This document shows positions 12,651 to 15,640 of a stretch of DNA of 15,640 bases, piece by piece. The translations under genes were made by a program, and so were the position numbers. Numbering within the stretch: position 1 is the first letter of the stretch; every line of letters begins with the position of its first letter. Under the pieces are notes generated by a model. It did no database searches and had not been told where the DNA came from. It worked only from the letters and a program-made list of their open reading frames with translations. Origin of the DNA: Methanotrichaceae archaeon (lineage in GTDB: Archaea; Halobacteriota; Methanosarcinia; Methanotrichales; Methanotrichaceae); NCBI GenBank assembly GCA_013329455.1, contig DUKF01000194.1, positions 14,577 through 30,216 of the forward strand. The letters run 5' to 3'.

Positions 12651-14342
12651 TTAAAGTTTTTCACTTCGAGCAATAGATTTGGTCCGGCCTTGAGCCGGGG
12701 TCCTGACCGCCCCCGGATCGATCGATAGGCCATTCTCGGGGTGGAGACAGGAGTACTGGAGGCAGGTCTCGTAGGCGATCCCCTCAAAGCGTTCAGCGCT
12801 GCAGACGATCTCGCCCAGGCCCCGATGATCTCCATCAACCGCCGTCTTTACAGCAATGTGGCCCTCCTCACCAGGATGCCTAACCACCACCCACATTCCG
12901 GGGTGGAGCGTATGGCCCTCGTACCCGGTCACAAGTCGGGCGTCGTACCCCTCTCTTTCGAGAAGGGCCCAGCAGACCTGAGCCCTCTGGAAGGACCCCG
13001 GATCCGTCCCTTCCTGGGAGTAACTGTACAGGTCCAAAAGGTCCCTCAGGTCCAGGATCCAGGTGAGGTTCACCTCGGTCATGGGCTTGAGATGGACCTG
13101 CCGGGGCGGGTCGCAGTCCTTCTCGATGACGGCCTGATCCTGAGAAGCATTTTCTCCAGTCGTCCCTTTCGACCCGTCCACCACCAGGCCGCGGTACCAT
13201 TCATTCTCGTCGGGAGGGACGAGAGTCCCCAGGCCTTTCTCTGTGCCAGGGGCGGCCGAGGATATCGCCTGCCAATTTCCCTCCGCGTCTTTTACCACCA
13301 CCCAGAAGGCGCCGCCTCTCCTTAGGATTGCGGCCCCGTAACCCCTGTCAATAAGCTGTTTTTGGAGGGACCTCTCCCTCGGCGGATCGTACGTCCCTCG
13401 GGTCAACGAGACGATCTCCTCGGAGGCGAGCTGGTTGACCTGGCCGCCCTCTCGATGGGTCTTCATGACGACCTTCACCCCAACCTCGGGATTTGGCGGA
13501 GTCGCTACGCTTTTGAAGTGATATGATTTGAGCGTCTCCTGGAGGATGGTGCCCCAGCCGTCGAGGGTGGTGGACCTTGGCTCCAGCACAACGTACCTTT
13601 CAGACCGCTCATCCCTGAAACTTCCGAGAACCTCCTCGAACATTTCGAGGTTCTCATCCCAGGTCTCGGCGCAGGACCAGAAAGAGGCATAGAAGAACCT
13701 GCCGGAGACCGGAGAGTTCCAGGCGACGAGGCGCTTTTGTGACTCGTCGCCGCCGTACCTGTAGTAGACGTTCAGGCTGGAAGCACTCTGGCCGTCGACG
13801 GCTACGGTTTCACCCTGCTCCGCCGTCAGGACGGGAAATCGCAACGATCCGCTCCTATAGGCTTTGCCCACCTGCCTGAGAATGCTCTCGGGGTCGACGC
13901 CAGAGTCCTCGAACCAGCCGATGGATGTGAGAGTGCAAGGCCCCTTGAGGGTGAGTTTTCCCTCATTCCGGTCCCCGTCACAGGTCGCCTTCCAGCCTGG
14001 CGGAAGCTCAAAGGAGAAGTTCGCCCCACGGTGCCTGTTCGCGTCCTCACCCGTTCCGTTCGAATCCGGGAGAAGGGCAGAAAGGTTCTCCATGACGAGG
14101 AGCTGCCCCAGGGCCGGTTCGGTCGTTCCGTTCGTATTATACGAATCGTTCGAGATCTCGCCAGCGAGATTTTCGTTCAGGTTCATATCGGTCGCAAATT
14201 CCGCGTCCAGGTTCAGCTCGAATCGGTCCCCGAAATCCAGGTCCCAGTCAGAACCCTCCTGTGCCCACGACGTCGGAATGAAGAAGAACGAGACGATCGT
14301 CAGCAAGGCCAAACCCCTCCCCGAATGACACCCACCCCACAT
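12651..14342 (-). CDS. Secreted protein with duplicated transglutaminase-like segments
   Basis: The 563-residue precursor has a signal peptide (hydrophobic core LALLTIVSFFFIP at 11-23, likely cleavage near SWAQ, 25-28) and no other membrane segment, so it is probably exported. Residues 108-245 begin FSFELPPGWKAT and look like a PsbP/Mog1-type beta domain. Two related segments follow: 325-390 (DRGYGAAIL...FWVVVKDAEG...KGLGTLV) and 456-525 (EREGYDARLVTGY...MWVVVRHPGEEG...RGLGEIV). The second resembles the core of transglutaminase-like cysteine proteases, with Cys457 and His477 or His480 as possible catalytic residues. The first has no matching Cys. Seven N-x-S/T sequons suggest surface glycosylation. 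The ATG at 14342 lies about 26 bases from a TATA box, so the message is probably leaderless; a TTG at 14363 is a less likely start. No family name is certain. Confidence 0.7.
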   Translation of the reverse strand: MWGGCHSGRGLALLTIVSFFFIPTSWAQEGSDWDLDFGDRFELNLDAEFATDMNLNENLAGEISNDSYNTNGTTEPALGQLLVMENLSALLPDSNGTGEDANRHRGANFSFELPPGWKATCDGDRNEGKLTLKGPCTLTSIGWFEDSGVDPESILRQVGKAYRSGSLRFPVLTAEQGETVAVDGQSASSLNVYYRYGGDESQKRLVAWNSPVSGRFFYASFWSCAETWDENLEMFEEVLGSFRDERSERYVVLEPRSTTLDGWGTILQETLKSYHFKSVATPPNPEVGVKVVMKTHREGGQVNQLASEEIVSLTRGTYDPPRERSLQKQLIDRGYGAAILRRGGAFWVVVKDAEGNWQAISSAAPGTEKGLGTLVPPDENEWYRGLVVDGSKGTTGENASQDQAVIEKDCDPPRQVHLKPMTEVNLTWILDLRDLLDLYSYSQEGTDPGSFQRAQVCWALLEREGYDARLVTGYEGHTLHPGMWVVVRHPGEEGHIAVKTAVDGDHRGLGEIVCSAERFEGIAYETCLQYSCLHPENGLSIDPGAVRTPAQGRTKSIARSEKL

Positions 14343-14364
14343 GCCTGTCTTGCGGGGATGCAAA

Positions 14365-14375
14365 AGATAAACAAT
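14365..14375 (-). promoter_or_regulatory. Promoter of the secreted-protein gene
   Basis: The minus strand reads ATTGTTTATCT here, with TTTATC centred about 26 bases before the ATG at 14342. That spacing predicts transcription starting at the ATG itself. The same 11 bases precede the K+ channel gene. Confidence 0.45.
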
Positions 14376-14804
14376 TTTCGATCAGAGCTCGATCGTGCGG
14401 AATCCTGAAATTATTTCGCGTCCGTCCTAGGTCTATAGAGTTTGAATTATTCATAAAACTTTCACAACCCGAACAATCTATGGCCGATTGCGAAATAGGC
14501 TTCCAAGGGCATTTTCCGCCTAAACGCCTTTTCCGGAGTTTTCAGGCTTTGAAAATTAGCATTATCATTTACTATTTGAACTAAAGTAAGCGATGGTGCA
14601 AAACGTTCTTAAACCTCCGGCGGAATGAGCATGGTGGCAGGATGATATGGCGGGAACGATGCAAATGATCGAAAGCTATCCGGATAATTTTGAGCATCGG
14701 AGAGGATACGCTTCAGATAACATTCGGGGTAGCCGTTGGCGACAGAAGCCCGAAAGTCTTTCACTCTGCCCGAAGACTCGCCGCTTACTTCCGGAGGATA
14801 TGAA
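14376..14804. other. Long intergenic region upstream of fdhA
   Basis: These 429 bases contain no recognised gene. The left part is AT-rich and holds TATA-like sequences usable rightward, for example near 14568-14577 (TTTACTATTT), which would give fdhA a leader of about 200 bases. A sequence at 14548-14570 (TTTGAAAAT...ATTATCATTT) partly resembles 8951-8972 near the kamA promoter. A 57-codon frame opens at 14647. Near the 3' end a short stem is possible between AGTCTT (14755-14760) and AAGACT (14773-14778), before the fdhA ribosome site. Confidence 0.45.
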
Positions 14805-14820
14805 TTGTCTACACAATTAG
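14647..14820 (+). CDS. Candidate leader ORF overlapping fdhA start (57 aa)
   Basis: A frame of 57 codons starts with ATG at 14647, has an AGGA-containing purine stretch just upstream, and ends 16 bases inside fdhA. The product is polar and arginine-rich with no recognised domain. Overlap with the fdhA start could couple translation, but the amino-acid composition looks unremarkable and the frame may be chance. Confidence 0.2.
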   Translation: MAGTMQMIESYPDNFEHRRGYASDNIRGSRWRQKPESLSLCPKTRRLLPEDMNCLHN

Positions 14821-15640
14821 TGCCATCTCTTTGCCCCTACTGTGCAGTGGGTTGCGGTTATTACCTTGTAGTTGAGAAGGGCAAAGCTATCGGCGTTGAG
14901 TATATGACCGACCACCCAGCCTGTGAAGGTGCCCTCTGCCCCAAGGGAAATGCCGTCCTTGAGGTCTTGAATCATGAGGAGAGGCTCCAGTATCCTCTGA
15001 AGAGGGCAGGCGATGAATTTGTGAGGATCTCCTGGGAGGAGGCTCTGGATTTAGCTGCAAACGGTCTGGCCCGCAATATCAAGAAGCACGGGCCCGAATC
15101 CCTGGGCTTTTTGGCCTCATCCCGCTGCAATAATGAAGAGAACTATCTCATGCAAAAGCTGGCCCGCTTCCTGGGCTCACCCCATGTAGACAACTGCGCC
15201 CGCCTCTGCCATTCGCCTACGGTGGTCGGCCTGGGAGCGGTCCTGGGAACAGGAGCCATGACCAATAACCTCATCGACCTGCAGAATTCCAAATGCATCT
15301 TTGCCATAGGCACAAACTTCACTGAGGCTCACCCCATCGTCTCTCGCTGGGCGCAAAAAGCCAAAGACAACGGTGCGACGGTGATCGTAGCCGATCCGCG
15401 CATCACCTCTACCTCCTGGATGGCAGATCTGCACCTGCGCATCAATCCCGGCAGCGACATAGATCTGCTGAGGGGTATGATGAAGGTGATAGTGGATGAA
15501 GGCCTGGCGGACAAAAAGTTCATCGACGAGAGAAACGAGGGCTTTGAGGAACTCTTGGCTAATCTCAGTGACTTTTCCCTGGAGAAGGCGGCAGAGCTGA
15601 CGGGGATCCCAGCAGGGCAGATCGTCAAGGCCGCCCGAAT
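14805..15640 (+). CDS. fdhA: Formate dehydrogenase alpha subunit (Mo/W-bisMGD), Cys type, 3' end cut
   Basis: The first 278 codons are visible; the family normally has about 680-720, so more than half is missing. The start is TTG at 14805, chosen because GGAGG (14793-14797) lies seven bases upstream and homology begins at once. The N-terminus binds a [4Fe-4S] cluster through Cys10-x2-Cys13-x3-Cys17-x27-Cys45. Residues 128-136 read VDNCARLCH, so the metal-ligand position held by selenocysteine in E. coli FdhF is Cys135, next to His136 and near Arg133. GRAM-type cofactor-binding segments such as AIGTNFTEAHP and VADPRITSTSWMADLH follow. It oxidises formate, or reduces CO2, in the cytoplasm with a beta subunit passing electrons to F420 or another carrier. 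An fdhB gene would be expected to the right, outside the window. Alternatively it is a related FdhA paralogue of unknown partner. Confidence 0.92.
   Translation, partial: MSTQLVPSLCPYCAVGCGYYLVVEKGKAIGVEYMTDHPACEGALCPKGNAVLEVLNHEERLQYPLKRAGDEFVRISWEEALDLAANGLARNIKKHGPESLGFLASSRCNNEENYLMQKLARFLGSPHVDNCARLCHSPTVVGLGAVLGTGAMTNNLIDLQNSKCIFAIGTNFTEAHPIVSRWAQKAKDNGATVIVADPRITSTSWMADLHLRINPGSDIDLLRGMMKVIVDEGLADKKFIDERNEGFEELLANLSDFSLEKAAELTGIPAGQIVKAAR

Noticed and set aside
12741..13325. A 194-codon plus-strand frame opposite the secreted-protein gene
   Set aside because: No recognisable motifs and no ribosome site. The opposite frame has a signal peptide and coherent domains.
15198..15212. Possible selenocysteine site in fdhA
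   Set aside because: The codon at the metal-ligand position (15207-15209) is TGC, so the enzyme is the cysteine form and needs no recoding.

Overview
The window looks like chromosomal DNA of a methanogenic euryarchaeon, most likely of the Methanothrix (Methanosaeta) type. This is an inference from gene content and promoter style, not from a marker gene. The pointers are an archaeal-type riboflavin-pathway reductase, a DUF169 protein of the kind common in methanogens, TATA boxes placed for leaderless or near-leaderless transcripts, stacked ATGA overlaps, and a Cys-type formate dehydrogenase. Most of the window is GC-rich by eye, with AT-rich gaps at about 1-260, 8740-9150 and 14400-14600. No rRNA, tRNA or CRISPR array was seen.

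Layout, left to right. (1) Positions 1-250 hold the start of an AT-rich, bacterial-looking yajC gene, a strong palindrome and a U-tract. (2) 327-2693 is a minus-strand operon: amidohydrolase, universal stress protein, four-CBS-domain protein. It diverges from a plus-strand arfC-like reductase gene, and the two share one near-symmetric TATA box. (3) 3430-4131 is a DUF169 gene, convergent with arfC. (4) 4453-8704 is the most interesting block, a tightly packed minus-strand cluster: a KamA-type radical SAM aminomutase, an ATP-grasp ligase, a second ATP-grasp ligase fused to a GNAT acetyltransferase, then a macro-domain protein. The first gene has its ribosome binding site buried in a perfect 8-bp hairpin inside the end of an overlapping 62-codon upstream ORF. 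(5) 8886-9869 is largely gene-poor, with candidate small ORFs and possible decayed sequence. (6) 9870-12162 carries a voltage-gated K+ channel ending in a zinc ribbon, divergent from an APC amino-acid permease. (7) 12180-14342 carries a truncated tyrosine-recombinase-like protein and a large secreted protein with duplicated transglutaminase-like segments. (8) From 14805 to the right edge runs the start of fdhA, after a long leader.

How they may work together: an aminomutase, two peptide-bond-type ligases and an acetyltransferase in one operon suggest synthesis of a small acetylated beta-amino-acid conjugate, possibly a compatible solute related in logic to N-epsilon-acetyl-beta-lysine. A K+ channel, an amino-acid permease and stress/CBS sensors nearby fit an osmotic or ionic theme, but that link is speculative.
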